This document shows, one piece after another, positions 1 through 8,468 of a DNA stretch of 64,000 nt. The stretch covers positions 124,001 through 188,000 of the forward strand of contig NZ_QRDV01000001.1 of NCBI RefSeq assembly GCF_003386165.1. The letters run 5' to 3'. The notes under the pieces are model-generated. The model ran no database searches, was not told the origin of the DNA, and saw nothing but the letters and a program-made list of their open reading frames with translations. The stretch comes from Winogradskyella eximia. Lineage in GTDB: Bacteria; Bacteroidota; Bacteroidia; Flavobacteriales; Flavobacteriaceae. The position numbers were made by a program, and so were the translations under genes. Numbering within the stretch: the first letter of the stretch is position 1; the number at the start of each line of letters is the position of its first letter.

Positions 1-646
1 CATCTGGCGTAAACAGCATTAGCATTTTAGTAGATGTCTTTAACAAATCGTAACCTACCCAAATTAAATACAATGCAATTAATAAGGTTAGTAAACTATC
101 TACCCAAAACAGTTGATAATATTTCATTAATAAGCCACCAATGAGTACAGCTACACTCGCCAACATATCTGTAAGTAAATGCAGATAAGCAGAACGCATA
201 TTAATGTTATTTTTAGCATCTTTTCTTAATAATAAAACGCTAAGACCATTACCTATAATGGCGACAATAGCTAACCAAATAACTAAACCAGATTCAATTT
301 CTTGTGGATTTTTAAAACGTTTTACAGCTTCAAAAATTAAGATTATTGCTACAATAATTAACGTACTAGCATTAATAAAGGCTGCTAAAATTTCGGCACG
401 TTTATAACCAAAAGTTCTATCAATAGATGCTTTTTGCTTCGATAATTTAGCAGCTACATAACTAACTATTAAAGAAATAACATCGCTAAAATTATGTAAA
501 GCATCACTGAGTAATGAAAGACTACCAGAAACAAAACCACCAATAACTTGAGCTACTGTAATAACAATATTTAGTAGTATTGATATTAAAAGCTTTTGAC
601 CCTTTAAGTCTTTAGAATTATGCGAATGGTTATGTGAATGACTCAT
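1..646 (-). CDS. Cation diffusion facilitator (CDF) family transporter, truncated at the window edge
   Basis: My own translation gives 215 residues from an ATG at 646 to the left edge with no stop, so the C-terminal cytoplasmic domain lies outside. The N-terminus is His-rich (MSHSHNHSHN), typical of CzcD/ZitB-type exporters of Zn, Co or Cd. Several hydrophobic segments follow. The two metal-site signatures are present: SDALHNFSDV in the second membrane helix and HLLTDMLAS in the fifth, each supplying a His and an Asp. By family knowledge it exchanges divalent metal for protons across the inner membrane. The start lies directly against the rpiB stop (647-649), so the two are probably co-transcribed. 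The metal cannot be told from the sequence. Confidence 0.9.
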   Translation of the reverse strand, partial: MSHSHNHSHNSKDLKGQKLLISILLNIVITVAQVIGGFVSGSLSLLSDALHNFSDVISLIVSYVAAKLSKQKASIDRTFGYKRAEILAAFINASTLIIVAIILIFEAVKRFKNPQEIESGLVIWLAIVAIIGNGLSVLLLRKDAKNNINMRSAYLHLLTDMLASVAVLIGGLLMKYYQLFWVDSLLTLLIALYLIWVGYDLLKTSTKMLMLFTPD

Positions 647-1081
647 TTAACATGATAATGGAATCTTATCTACACGGTTTTGATGACGACCACCTTCAAA
701 TTTAGTTTCTAAAAATGTATCCACCATTTTAATGGCTTGAGGAATTGATGTAAAACGTGCAGGAATACATATAATATTAGCATTATTATGCAAACGTGTT
801 AATTCTGTAATTTCATTTGTCCAACACACTCCTGCTCTTACGTGCTGATATTTATTGGCTGTCATGGCAACACCGTTTGCACTACCACAAATTAAAATAC
901 CAAAATCTACCTTTTTAGCTTCTACATCTTTAGCAACAGGATGTACAAAGTCTGGATAATCTACACTGTCTAATGTATCTGTTCCATAATTATTAATTGT
1001 ATAACCTTTAGCTTCTAAATGTTTTACAATGGCAAATTTATAATCTGGTCCTGCGTGATCGTTTCCTATTGAAATTGTCAT
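647..1081 (-). CDS. rpiB: Ribose-5-phosphate isomerase B (RpiB/LacAB family)
   Basis: The 144-residue product has the usual length for RpiB, which interconverts ribose 5-phosphate and ribulose 5-phosphate in the pentose phosphate pathway in the cytoplasm. Seen in the sequence: the N-terminal Rossmann-like start with the DHAG motif, the catalytic-cysteine loop ICGSANG followed by GVAMTANK, and the phosphate/substrate region LHNNANII containing the conserved His and Asn. A perfect TAACTTTG promoter element lies 25 nt upstream. The CDF transporter starts immediately after the stop. LacA/LacB isomerases are related, but no tagatose genes are nearby, so RpiB is the better call. Confidence 0.95.
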   Translation of the reverse strand: MTISIGNDHAGPDYKFAIVKHLEAKGYTINNYGTDTLDSVDYPDFVHPVAKDVEAKKVDFGILICGSANGVAMTANKYQHVRAGVCWTNEITELTRLHNNANIICIPARFTSIPQAIKMVDTFLETKFEGGRHQNRVDKIPLSC

Positions 1082-1106
1082 GTTGTGATGAATTAATTTT
1101 ACTCTA

Positions 1107-1114
1107 CAAAGTTA
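1107..1114 (-). promoter_or_regulatory. Bacteroidota -7 promoter element for rpiB
   Basis: On the minus strand this reads TAACTTTG, an exact match to TAnnTTTG, 25 nt before the rpiB ATG. No good TTG -33 element is visible at the usual distance. Confidence 0.6.
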
Positions 1115-1317
1115 CAAATAAAAAAGCCTTAGTAACTGTACTATTTTAAATTGAAATCTATCTTAATACAAGTAAAATGAAAAATTCATTTAATTAATAA
1201 ATCTATTTAGATATTAGTTAAATTACTATCAAAATCTTATAATTTTTGGCTGAATTTAATAATGCTGAGCAGTTGTAATAACACAACGTATTACAAATTA
1301 ATAGCGCCTATAAAATG

Positions 1318-1349
1318 AAAAAAACCTCAAGAAAAATCTCAAGGTTTTT
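1318..1349 (-). terminator. Rho-independent terminator after the first LRR gene
   Basis: AAAAACCT and AGGTTTTT form the arms of an imperfect hairpin 30 nt beyond the stop codon of the minus-strand LRR gene, and on that strand it runs into a T tract. The rest of 1115-1317 holds no gene or other structure that I could support. Confidence 0.7.
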
Positions 1350-1378
1350 AAACTATATTTTAATAAATAATGTACTTT

Positions 1379-2809
1379 TTATTTCACTAATTTTCTTGTA
1401 AAACTACCTTTTTCAGTGGTAATTTGTACTAAGTACATTCCTGTTTCTAAATGACTTGTATTAATAGTAGTAGCATTAGATCTTAAGACAAGTTTACCTG
1501 AAATATCAAATAAGTTTACTTCTCTTAATGTATCACTATTATTTAATTTTATTAATAATTCATCCTTAATTGGGTTTGGACCAACATAAACTTCAGATGC
1601 ATTAAATTCTGTATCGCTTAATGGAGCACTACAGTTTGCACTATAAGAACAATTAGCATCTTTTTCCCAATCAACATAGATACCTGTACCAGCATTTGCA
1701 GCTGCTCCATCTAATACTGTAATACAAGTTAAATCAGTTGTATTTACAGAAGTTAAATGAGTTAAATTGATATTAAAACTAACATCTAAACTACTAATTA
1801 AGGTACCATTGATATTTAATAATGACAACGATATATTATTACTAACATTTAAAGCTGTGACATTGCTATTAGAGATATCTAAAGTTGTTAATGAATCAAA
1901 ATCTTCAATACCAGTTAAGTCAGCAACACTTGTATTGCTTAAATCTACTAACTCTACATTTTTAATATTAGCTGTAGGTACAAAATTATCTAATGCTCCA
2001 GAATCATAACCTTCATCAATTAAGTATTGCTCAAAAACATCATCTGGTACAAAAGTTTCTTCACATGATTCGCTATAACTACAATCAGCATCTTTTTGCC
2101 ATTGAGAATAATTACCTGTTCCTGACGTTGCAGCTAATTCATCAGCTACGGTAACACAATATAAATTTTGAGTACTTGAAGATTTAAAAGTAGTTAATGC
2201 TGTATTTGTACTTAAATCTAAACTACTTATTGGAGTGCTAACAACAGATAAAAAAGTTAAAGCTGTGTTTGTACTTACATCTAATAAGACAATTGATGTT
2301 TCAGAAATACTTAAAGATGTTAAAGCTGTATTTGCACTTACATCTATACTATTGATATTTGTATTAGAAATATACAAATCAGTTAAAGCTAAATTATTGC
2401 TTACATCTAATCTATTTAATAACGTATTATCAACATATAAATTAGTTAAAGCACTGTTAGCACTTAAATCTAAACTGCTTATTGCAGTATCATAAGCATT
2501 TAAATTTGTTAATTCTGTGTTTGCACTTACATCTAAATTAAGTATTAACGTACCAGAAACATTCAAAATATTTAATGCTTCAAAATCTGCTATACCAGTT
2601 AAATCAGTAACATTTTTACCATTTAAATTTACAGTGGTTACATTAGCAATATTAGCTGTTGATACATAATTATCTAAAACCGTGTCATAACCTTGGTTTA
2701 TTAAATACTCTTCAAATACATCATCTGGAACATAAGTTTGTTGAGCATAAGAACTGTTTAAAAATAATACACTAAATAAAAGTGACGAATAAAGTAATTT
2801 TAGTTTCAT
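1379..2809 (-). CDS. Secreted leucine-rich-repeat protein with two modules and a T9SS C-terminal signal
   Basis: The 476-residue protein begins with a signal peptide (about residues 1-22, ending SYAQ). It then shows a module starting TYVPDDVFEEYLINQGYD, about five degenerate 21-residue leucine-rich repeats (pattern LTxLxxxxTxIxxLDVSxNTA), and a Cys-containing closing segment. A second, shorter copy of the module begins near residue 255. The last 75 residues (from about YVGPNPIKDEL to FTRKLVK) match a type A Por secretion-system sorting domain, so the protein should cross the outer membrane by the type IX system and be attached to or released from the surface. It is a tandem paralogue of the gene at 3004-3939. 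The ligand is unknown; adhesion is a guess from LRR surface proteins. Confidence 0.85.
   Translation of the reverse strand: MKLKLLYSSLLFSVLFLNSSYAQQTYVPDDVFEEYLINQGYDTVLDNYVSTANIANVTTVNLNGKNVTDLTGIADFEALNILNVSGTLILNLDVSANTELTNLNAYDTAISSLDLSANSALTNLYVDNTLLNRLDVSNNLALTDLYISNTNINSIDVSANTALTSLSISETSIVLLDVSTNTALTFLSVVSTPISSLDLSTNTALTTFKSSSTQNLYCVTVADELAATSGTGNYSQWQKDADCSYSESCEETFVPDDVFEQYLIDEGYDSGALDNFVPTANIKNVELVDLSNTSVADLTGIEDFDSLTTLDISNSNVTALNVSNNISLSLLNINGTLISSLDVSFNINLTHLTSVNTTDLTCITVLDGAAANAGTGIYVDWEKDANCSYSANCSAPLSDTEFNASEVYVGPNPIKDELLIKLNNSDTLREVNLFDISGKLVLRSNATTINTSHLETGMYLVQITTEKGSFTRKLVK
2164..2518 (-). repeat. Tandem 63-bp coding repeats (21-residue LRR units)
   Basis: About five consecutive 63-bp units encode the 21-residue repeats of the LRR protein. 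They stay in frame and keep the LDVSxNTA core while the facing positions vary. The paralogue downstream carries the same periodicity. Such arrays expand and contract easily, so copy number may differ among strains. Confidence 0.75.
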
Positions 2810-2850
2810 AATTGTAGATTTTTATAAATTAATAGATTTGGAATCTGATA

Positions 2851-2880
2851 CAATGTTATATCAAGTTTTTTGAATAACAA
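2851..2880 (-). promoter_or_regulatory. Promoter of the first LRR gene (TTG-N19-TAACATTG)
   Basis: On the minus strand a TTG (2878-2880) is followed after 19 bp by TAACATTG (2851-2858), one mismatch from TAnnTTTG. The ATG follows 41 nt later. The same arrangement with the same spacing precedes the paralogue, which supports the call. Confidence 0.7.
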
Positions 2881-2889
2881 TACAGTGAG

Positions 2890-2936
2890 TTTTTCATCGA
2901 TTTTTATAACAAAAAAAAACTGTAAATCGGTTTTTT
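2890..2936. repeat. Conserved upstream block shared by both LRR genes, copy 1
   Basis: This stretch, just upstream of the -33 element, is nearly the same as 4019-4067. Shared parts include TTTTTCATCGATTTTTA, a run of nine A, and ATCG followed by T6. It could be an UP-like A/T element or a regulator site inherited with the gene duplication. Confidence 0.7.
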
Positions 2937-3003
2937 AAGTATTTTATAGTCATAACTAATTAGCTAATAGACTATTAAAAACTAATAATTAATAGCAGTG
3001 CTA

Positions 3004-3939
3004 TTATGCTTTTACAAGTTTTAAATTAAATTCACCTCGATTTGTTGTTATTTTTACCAAGTAGATACCAGATGCTAAATGGTTAGTAAAAACTGTTGTA
3101 TTTGTAGATTTTATAATTTGTTTTCCAGAAATATCAAATAAGCGTACTTCTTTTAAAACATCATTATTATTTAATACAATATGTAATTCATCTTTAATTG
3201 GATTTGGACCAACATAGATCTCTGTGGTCTTAAAATCTGAATTACTTAAATTACAGCTTTCACTATAATAAGTAGTTTCATCTTTTTCCCAATCTTCATA
3301 TATACCAGTTCCTGCTGTTGCAGCTATTTCATCTAACACTGTAATACAGCCTAAATTTGGTGTATTATTAGCTAATAAGAAATCTAAAGACGCACTATTT
3401 GTTACATCTAAATTAGTAAGATTGGTATTAGAAACATTTAAATAATGTAATAAGGTATTATTAGTAATATTTAATTGATTTATAGATGTACTAGCTATAC
3501 TTATATAATCTAATGAAGTATTATTACTAACATCTAAATCAGTTATTAATGTATTATATATGTTTAGATACTCTAATGCTGTGTTATTATTTAGATTTAT
3601 ATTACTAATAGAAGTATTCCAGGCATTCAAATTAATTAGAGCTGTGTTTGAATTAATATTTAAACTATTTAGTAAAGTATTTTCTGAAATATCTAAAGTA
3701 AGTAAAGCTGTAAAATCTTCTATTCCGGTTAAGTCACTAACACCTTTAGCTCCAAGATCTATTTCGGTGATATTAATAATATTATTTGTTAACACATAAT
3801 CATCTAAAACTGTATCGTAACCTTGGTCTATTAGATACTGTTCTAAAACATCATCTGGTACAAAGGTTTGTTGAGCATTAGAATAATTTAAAAATAATAC
3901 ACTAATCACAAATGATAAATAAAGTAATTTTGTTTTCAT
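3004..3939 (-). CDS. Secreted leucine-rich-repeat protein with T9SS C-terminal signal (single-module paralogue)
   Basis: I start the gene at the ATG at 3939, which gives 311 residues, because the signal peptide (MKTKLLYLSF to SNAQ) begins there and matches the neighbour; an upstream ATG at 3993 would add 18 implausible residues and lie inside the promoter. After TFVPDDVLEQYLIDQGYD come 21-residue leucine-rich repeats rich in Asn, a GTGIYEDWEKD closing segment, and a type A T9SS sorting domain (YVGPNPIKDEL to FNLKLVKA). Compared with the 476-residue neighbour it has one module, not two. It is expected to be exported by the type IX system to the cell surface. Its function is not known. Confidence 0.85.
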   Translation of the reverse strand: MKTKLLYLSFVISVLFLNYSNAQQTFVPDDVLEQYLIDQGYDTVLDDYVLTNNIINITEIDLGAKGVSDLTGIEDFTALLTLDISENTLLNSLNINSNTALINLNAWNTSISNINLNNNTALEYLNIYNTLITDLDVSNNTSLDYISIASTSINQLNITNNTLLHYLNVSNTNLTNLDVTNSASLDFLLANNTPNLGCITVLDEIAATAGTGIYEDWEKDETTYYSESCNLSNSDFKTTEIYVGPNPIKDELHIVLNNNDVLKEVRLFDISGKQIIKSTNTTVFTNHLASGIYLVKITTNRGEFNLKLVKA

Positions 3940-3979
3940 AATTGTAGGTTTTATTAAATAATAAATTTGGAATTCTATA

Positions 3980-4009
3980 CAATTATATATCAAGAGTTTT
4001 GATTAACAA
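3980..4009 (-). promoter_or_regulatory. Promoter of the second LRR gene (TTG-N19-TATAATTG)
   Basis: On the minus strand TTG (4007-4009), a 19-bp spacer and TATAATTG (3980-3987) lie 40 nt before the ATG at 3939. The spacing and leader sequence match the first LRR gene. Confidence 0.7.
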
Positions 4010-4018
4010 TCAATTACG

Positions 4019-4067
4019 TTTTTCATCGATTTTTAAAGCAAAAAAAAACTACATATCGTTTTTTTTT
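4019..4067. repeat. Conserved upstream block shared by both LRR genes, copy 2
   Basis: This is the partner of 2890-2936, with the same ATCGAT and A-tract followed by ATCG and a T run, placed the same distance upstream of the promoter. Confidence 0.7.
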
Positions 4068-4630
4068 GTACTTAATAGTTCTATCCAGTTATTAGGATAA
4101 CTATGATAACATAACTCATAACTTGTTAATAAGTGTTAACAAGTCTTTAAAACTAAAATTAGGTTTATTCATTTATTTTTTCAAACAAAAATTGACATGG
4201 AATAACCTAATTAGTTAACTGTTTTTTTCGATTAAGTTATTAAACATCATTTGTTGTGAAATGAACATAAATTTTAGAAAAACATATGAGTGAATTCTAT
4301 TAACATTGGTTATTAACAACTGTTAATAGCTTTTAAAATTAACCTTACAATGAAGTAGTTATATGTAAATTCAATGTTAACTAAAATGTTGTAAAATGTA
4401 AACTACGATTAATCAAAATAAAACTTCAAAAAGTTATAGCCACTATTAACACACTATAATAACCACTATTTTATTTTTTAAATTTTAAAAGAAAAATGAT
4501 TATATGTATATATATGTTGATAACTGTAAATTTTAGTGAATGATAGGTAAATTATAAATTCTCTATTTAATGAGTGAATAACTCAAATTAATACTATGGT
4601 TTATAATTAGTAGAAATAGAAACTAATAAA
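4068..4630. other. AT-rich gene-free region with clustered GTTAA palindromes
   Basis: No convincing ORF occurs here on either strand. Short inverted repeats built on GTTAA recur: ACTTGTTAA facing TTAACAAGT near 4131-4143, and TATTAACA facing TGTTAATA near 4312-4328. Further single copies lie near 4213, 4307, 4374 and 4443. The role is unknown; a multi-site regulatory or replication-related region is possible, but no clear DnaA boxes were seen. Confidence 0.4.
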
Positions 4631-4715
4631 TGAAAAGGGTCTAAAAAGTTAATAATAGACTAGTTTTAATACTATACTTTTCACCTAAAGCACTTTAAAT
4701 TTTACAGTGCTTTTT
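4631..4715 (+). ncRNA. Candidate small structured RNA
   Basis: TGAAAAG (4631-4637) pairs with CTTTTCA (4677-4683) around an inner hairpin GTCTA/TAGAC (4639-4660). A textbook terminator follows at once. No ORF accounts for the terminator. The 5' end is undefined, and I recognise no known RNA family. Confidence 0.3.
4687..4715 (+). terminator. Rho-independent terminator in gene-free DNA
   Basis: AAAGCACT (4687-4694) and AGTGCTTT (4706-4713) form an 8-bp stem followed by a T run on the plus strand. It lies upstream of rnr and after no recognisable gene. Confidence 0.65.
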
Positions 4716-4758
4716 CATTAATTTAACGTTCTATAAACACCATTAAAAAATTAAAACG

Positions 4759-4766
4759 TAACTTTG
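4759..4766 (+). promoter_or_regulatory. Bacteroidota -7 element for rnr
   Basis: TAACTTTG is an exact TAnnTTTG match, 89 nt before the rnr ATG and just after the 4687-4715 terminator. No clear -33 TTG. Confidence 0.5.
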
Positions 4767-4855
4767 TATTAAACTTAATAACCTCTCTTCGCCTTAATTA
4801 AGTTTTAAATTAGAATTCCTATCACTTATAGGAAATGAATATGATTACAAATTAA

Positions 4856-7102
4856 ATGACAAAAAAGAAACACAGGAAACCTTCACATAACAAGATTTCC
4901 AACCTTACAAATACAATTCTTAGTATTTTAAAAAAAGAAAGAAACTCAACTTTTAACTATAAACAAATTGCAGCTAAACTAGGCGTTAATGATGCTAGTA
5001 GTCGCAATCAAATTATAAAGAAACTTCAACAACTTAAAGCAAAACAAGAGATTGAAGAAGTGGATCGTGGTAAATTTAAAGCTATAGTAAATACAGAATA
5101 TCATACAGGTATTTTAGATTTAGCAGCTAAAGGAAACGGTTATATTATTTCAGATGATTTTGAAGAAGATATCTTCATCGCTTCAAACAATATTAATAAA
5201 GCTTTAAATGGTGACGAAGTAGAGTTCTATGCTTATAAAAGAAAACATAGAGGCAAACAAGAAGGCGAAATTACCAATATTATTAAACGTGCAAAAACGG
5301 AATATGTTGGTACCATTCAAATTCATGAGAAAAAGAATTTTGCCTTTGTTGTAGCAGATAGCAATAAAATGTACACCGATATTTTTGTACCTATCAATAA
5401 AATTAATAAAGCCGAAGATGGTGATAAAGTATTGGTTTCTTTAGAAGATTGGCCAGAAAAATCAGATTCACCAAACGGTAAAGTTATTGAAGTACTTGGT
5501 AAACCAGGTGAACATGGTACTGAGATTAACTCTATTATGGCAGAATACGGCTTACCAATGGAGTTTCCGCACGAAGTTGAAGCATATGCTAACAATATTG
5601 ATTTAGAAATTAAACCTGAAGAAATCGCTAAGCGTAGAGATATGCGTAAAGATTTAACCTTTACCATAGATCCAAAAGATGCTAAAGATTTTGATGATGC
5701 TTTATCTTTTAAAGTATTAGATAATGGCTTATATGAAATAGGAATACATATTGCAGACGTATCGCATTATTTACAACCAGGAACGGTTTTAGATGATGAA
5801 GCTTACGAGCGTGCAACCTCTATTTATTTAGTAGATAGAGTAGTACCAATGTTACCAGAAGTTTTATCTAATGGAGCATGTTCATTACGTCCACACGAAG
5901 AAAAGTATACGTTTTCTGCAGTGTTTCAAATGAATGAAAAATGCGAAATTAAAAACGAATGGTTTGGTAGAACAGTAACCTATTCTGATGCACGTTTTGC
6001 ATATGAAGAAGCGCAAGCTATCATTGAAAACAATGCAACAATTAATGAAGTTGATGTTTTAAAGCATAAGGAAAAGATTGATACTACAATTCCTGCAGAG
6101 GTCTCATTAACTGGAGAAGAATATCAAACTGATGTAGATATTGCACAAGCAACTATAAAAATGAATCAATTGGCTCGTAAAATGCGAAATGCACGTATGC
6201 GAGATGGAGCTATTTCTTTTGATAAAGTTGAAGTAAAATTCGATTTAGATGAAGAAGCAAATCCAGTAGGCGTATTCTTTAAAACAAGTAAAGATGCGAA
6301 TAAAATGATTGAAGAATTTATGCTATTAGCTAACAGAAAGGTGTCAGAATTTGTTGGAAAACAAAAGAAAACCTTTGTGTATCGTGTGCATGATGAACCT
6401 AATGATGAAAAACTAGCACAACTTCAAACGGTTGTCGCACGTTTTGGACATAAATTAAACTTTAAAGACAAAAATAATATTGCTTCTTCATTAAATAATT
6501 TATTAAAAGATGTTGTTGGTAAAAAAGAACAAAACTTAGTAGATACATTAACGATTAGAACCATGTCTAAAGCCGAGTATACCACACACAATATTGGTCA
6601 TTACGGTTTAGCTTTTGAGTATTACAGTCACTTTACATCGCCTATTCGTCGTTATCCAGATGTAATGGCGCATCGCTTATTACAATTGTATTTAGATGGT
6701 GGAAAATCAGCTAACGAAGAAGTATATGAAGAACGTTGTAAACATTCTAGTAACATGGAATATTTAGCAACTAAAGCAGAACGCGATTCTATTAAATACA
6801 TGCAAATTCGTTTTATGCAAGATCATCAAGACGAAGAATTTTTGGGTGTTATTTCTGGTGTAACAGATTGGGGAATTTATATAGAAATTATTTCTAATAA
6901 ATGTGAAGGCATGGTAAGTGTTAGAGATATGAAAGATGATCACTATCAGTTTGACCAGGATCAATATGCAATGGTTGGTAATAAATCAAAAACCATGTAT
7001 CAACTTGGAGATGAAGTTATTGTAAAGGTTAAAAATGCAGATTTAACCAAAAAACACCTCGATTTTTATATGGTTGGGAAACCAGAAGTTGATAGTGAAT
7101 AA
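4856..7102 (+). CDS. rnr: Ribonuclease R (RNB-family 3'-5' exoribonuclease)
   Basis: The 748-residue product degrades RNA processively from the 3' end, including structured RNA, in the cytoplasm. Visible domains in order: a basic, helix-turn-helix-like N-terminus (about 15-80); cold-shock/OB-type domains (about 85-230); the RNB catalytic domain opening with FTIDPKDAKDFDDALSF near residues 268-284, which carries the metal-binding aspartates; and a C-terminal S1 domain (about 658-740). Length and order fit RNase R; RNase II would be shorter. It stands alone between a terminator and the YbjQ gene. Confidence 0.96.
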   Translation: MTKKKHRKPSHNKISNLTNTILSILKKERNSTFNYKQIAAKLGVNDASSRNQIIKKLQQLKAKQEIEEVDRGKFKAIVNTEYHTGILDLAAKGNGYIISDDFEEDIFIASNNINKALNGDEVEFYAYKRKHRGKQEGEITNIIKRAKTEYVGTIQIHEKKNFAFVVADSNKMYTDIFVPINKINKAEDGDKVLVSLEDWPEKSDSPNGKVIEVLGKPGEHGTEINSIMAEYGLPMEFPHEVEAYANNIDLEIKPEEIAKRRDMRKDLTFTIDPKDAKDFDDALSFKVLDNGLYEIGIHIADVSHYLQPGTVLDDEAYERATSIYLVDRVVPMLPEVLSNGACSLRPHEEKYTFSAVFQMNEKCEIKNEWFGRTVTYSDARFAYEEAQAIIENNATINEVDVLKHKEKIDTTIPAEVSLTGEEYQTDVDIAQATIKMNQLARKMRNARMRDGAISFDKVEVKFDLDEEANPVGVFFKTSKDANKMIEEFMLLANRKVSEFVGKQKKTFVYRVHDEPNDEKLAQLQTVVARFGHKLNFKDKNNIASSLNNLLKDVVGKKEQNLVDTLTIRTMSKAEYTTHNIGHYGLAFEYYSHFTSPIRRYPDVMAHRLLQLYLDGGKSANEEVYEERCKHSSNMEYLATKAERDSIKYMQIRFMQDHQDEEFLGVISGVTDWGIYIEIISNKCEGMVSVRDMKDDHYQFDQDQYAMVGNKSKTMYQLGDEVIVKVKNADLTKKHLDFYMVGKPEVDSE

Positions 7103-7205
7103 TATCAGTTCTCGTTTTTTATGAAGGCATATTAAAATTCATTGAAAGCGAATAGAATTGTAACTTTACGGTATATAAAATTACTAATAAGAAAATATTC
7201 AAATT

Positions 7206-7505
7206 ATGATACTTACAACAACCAACTCTATAGAAGACCATAAAATAATAGATTATTTAGGTATAGTAACAGGTGTTGCTATAAATAAAGAAGCTGTTTC
7301 TATGGGTTTCAGTGCTTCAAAATATTATACAAAATTACAGAATAATATAGAAGCTGTAAAGGAAGAAGCTTTTCAAACATTGCAAAATAATGCTGCAAAA
7401 TTAAATGCAAATGCTGTTGTTGGTATTAAAATTGAAATAGAGTTAACAACATCTAATTATGCTATGGTTTCAGTAACAGGAACAGCAGTAAAAGTTGCCG
7501 TTTAA
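7206..7505 (+). CDS. YbjQ/UPF0145 family protein
   Basis: The 99-residue protein is close to the usual length of the YbjQ family (a small domain often labelled heavy-metal-binding, with little biochemical support). The typical start MILTTTNSIEDHKIIDYLGIV and the late segment ANAVVGIKIEIE are recognisable. Unlike the E. coli form, no Cys is present, so metal binding is doubtful here. A TTG-N16-TAACTTTA promoter-like pair lies at 7142-7168. The next small gene starts 2 nt after its stop, suggesting one transcript through the DUF2807 gene. Confidence 0.8.
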   Translation: MILTTTNSIEDHKIIDYLGIVTGVAINKEAVSMGFSASKYYTKLQNNIEAVKEEAFQTLQNNAAKLNANAVVGIKIEIELTTSNYAMVSVTGTAVKVAV

Positions 7506-7507
7506 TT

Positions 7508-7744
7508 ATGAAGACATCTACAAAAGCAAACATCTACGTTTTTTTTATATTTTTTGTGACTTATCTGGTAATAAGATTCGGAATTCAATTGGTTTACAGT
7601 GATATTAACAGGTATTTACTAACAGCCATTTCTGCTGTAATTACGGTGTTATTATCACCACAAAGACGTATAGTTAAAAAGAAATCGGGAGACGAAATTC
7701 AACTCAAATGGTTGTTTAGTAATAAAGTAATTACCTTAAAATAA
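7508..7744 (+). CDS. Small two-helix membrane protein of unknown function
   Basis: 78 residues with two hydrophobic segments (about 8-28 and 36-50) followed by a basic stretch (RRIVKKKSGDE). I do not recognise the family. It sits 2 nt after the YbjQ gene and 8 nt before the DUF2807 gene, so it is probably translated from the same mRNA. An inner-membrane location is inferred from the hydrophobic segments only. Confidence 0.65.
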   Translation: MKTSTKANIYVFFIFFVTYLVIRFGIQLVYSDINRYLLTAISAVITVLLSPQRRIVKKKSGDEIQLKWLFSNKVITLK

Positions 7745-7752
7745 ATTTTAAA

Positions 7753-8424
7753 ATGAAAAATAGCTTTTTATTAATCCTATTTACTTTAGGTCTTGTGGTA
7801 AATGCTCAAGAGTCTATTGATAAAACAATTGGTGAATTTTCTACTGTAAAAGTATATGATTTAATCCATGTTAAAATGATTGAATCTGATGAAAATAAAG
7901 TTGTTATAACTGGAAAAAACAGAAAAAATGTTGAAGTCGTAAATAAGAATGGAAAACTTAAAATACGAATGAATCTAAAGGAAAGTTACGATGGTAATGA
8001 TACCGTTGTAATGCTGTACTATACTAAAGTAGATAAGATTGATACAAATGAAGGTGCAAAAGTGACTGTAAATCAATCTATAAAACAATATGAAATAGAC
8101 CTTAGTGCACAAGAAGGATCAGAGATTAATGCAATCTTAAATACTACTTATGCCAATTTTAAAGCAGTTACTGGTGGTGTTATTAATGTCTCTGGAAATT
8201 CAAAAAATCAAGATATTTCAATTTTTACAGGTGGAAGCTTTAATGGTAAAGATTTTATTACTGAAAATACGGATGTAAAAATTAATGCAGCTGGTGAAGC
8301 TTATATACACGCTACAGCATCTGCAAATATTAAAATTAAAGCAGGTGGAAATGTTTTTGTTTACGGTAAACCTGAACAACTTGATGAAAGTACTGTTTTA
8401 GGTGGTCGAATAAAACATATGTAA
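7753..8424 (+). CDS. DUF2807 (GIN domain) secreted head-like protein
   Basis: 223 residues with a signal peptide (about 1-19, ending VNAQ). The rest is a repeating beta-strand pattern with Gly/Asn turns (for example TGGVINVSGNSKNQDISIFT), as in the Bacteroidota DUF2807 'putative auto-transporter adhesin head' family, which forms a right-handed beta solenoid. It is likely periplasmic or surface-exposed; its function is not established. The ending GGRIKHM is similar to family members. It closes the small operon starting at the YbjQ gene. Confidence 0.8.
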   Translation: MKNSFLLILFTLGLVVNAQESIDKTIGEFSTVKVYDLIHVKMIESDENKVVITGKNRKNVEVVNKNGKLKIRMNLKESYDGNDTVVMLYYTKVDKIDTNEGAKVTVNQSIKQYEIDLSAQEGSEINAILNTTYANFKAVTGGVINVSGNSKNQDISIFTGGSFNGKDFITENTDVKINAAGEAYIHATASANIKIKAGGNVFVYGKPEQLDESTVLGGRIKHM

Positions 8425-8440
8425 ATTGAGCTGAGTTTCT

Positions 8441-8448
8441 TACATTTG
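8441..8448 (+). promoter_or_regulatory. Bacteroidota -7 element for the LysE-family gene
   Basis: TACATTTG is an exact TAnnTTTG match, 20 nt before the ATG at 8469. Confidence 0.6.
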
Positions 8449-8468
8449 TGTAAACTGCAAGATTTTAC

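Noticed and set aside
204-407. Plus-strand frame over the CDF gene
   Set aside because: The opposite strand encodes a clear CDF transporter running off the window edge.
2235-2495. Plus-strand frame opposite the LRR repeats
   Set aside because: It mirrors the 63-bp repeats of the real minus-strand gene and has no promoter or family match.
2990-3006. Hairpin TAATAGC/GCTATTA at the end of the second LRR gene as a terminator
   Set aside because: The stem is short and AT-rich and overlaps the stop codon, with only a broken T run; too weak to call.
4068-4740. Possible replication origin in the gene-free region
   Set aside because: AT-richness and repeats are suggestive, but I found no cluster of DnaA boxes (TTATCCACA-like) and dnaA is not adjacent.
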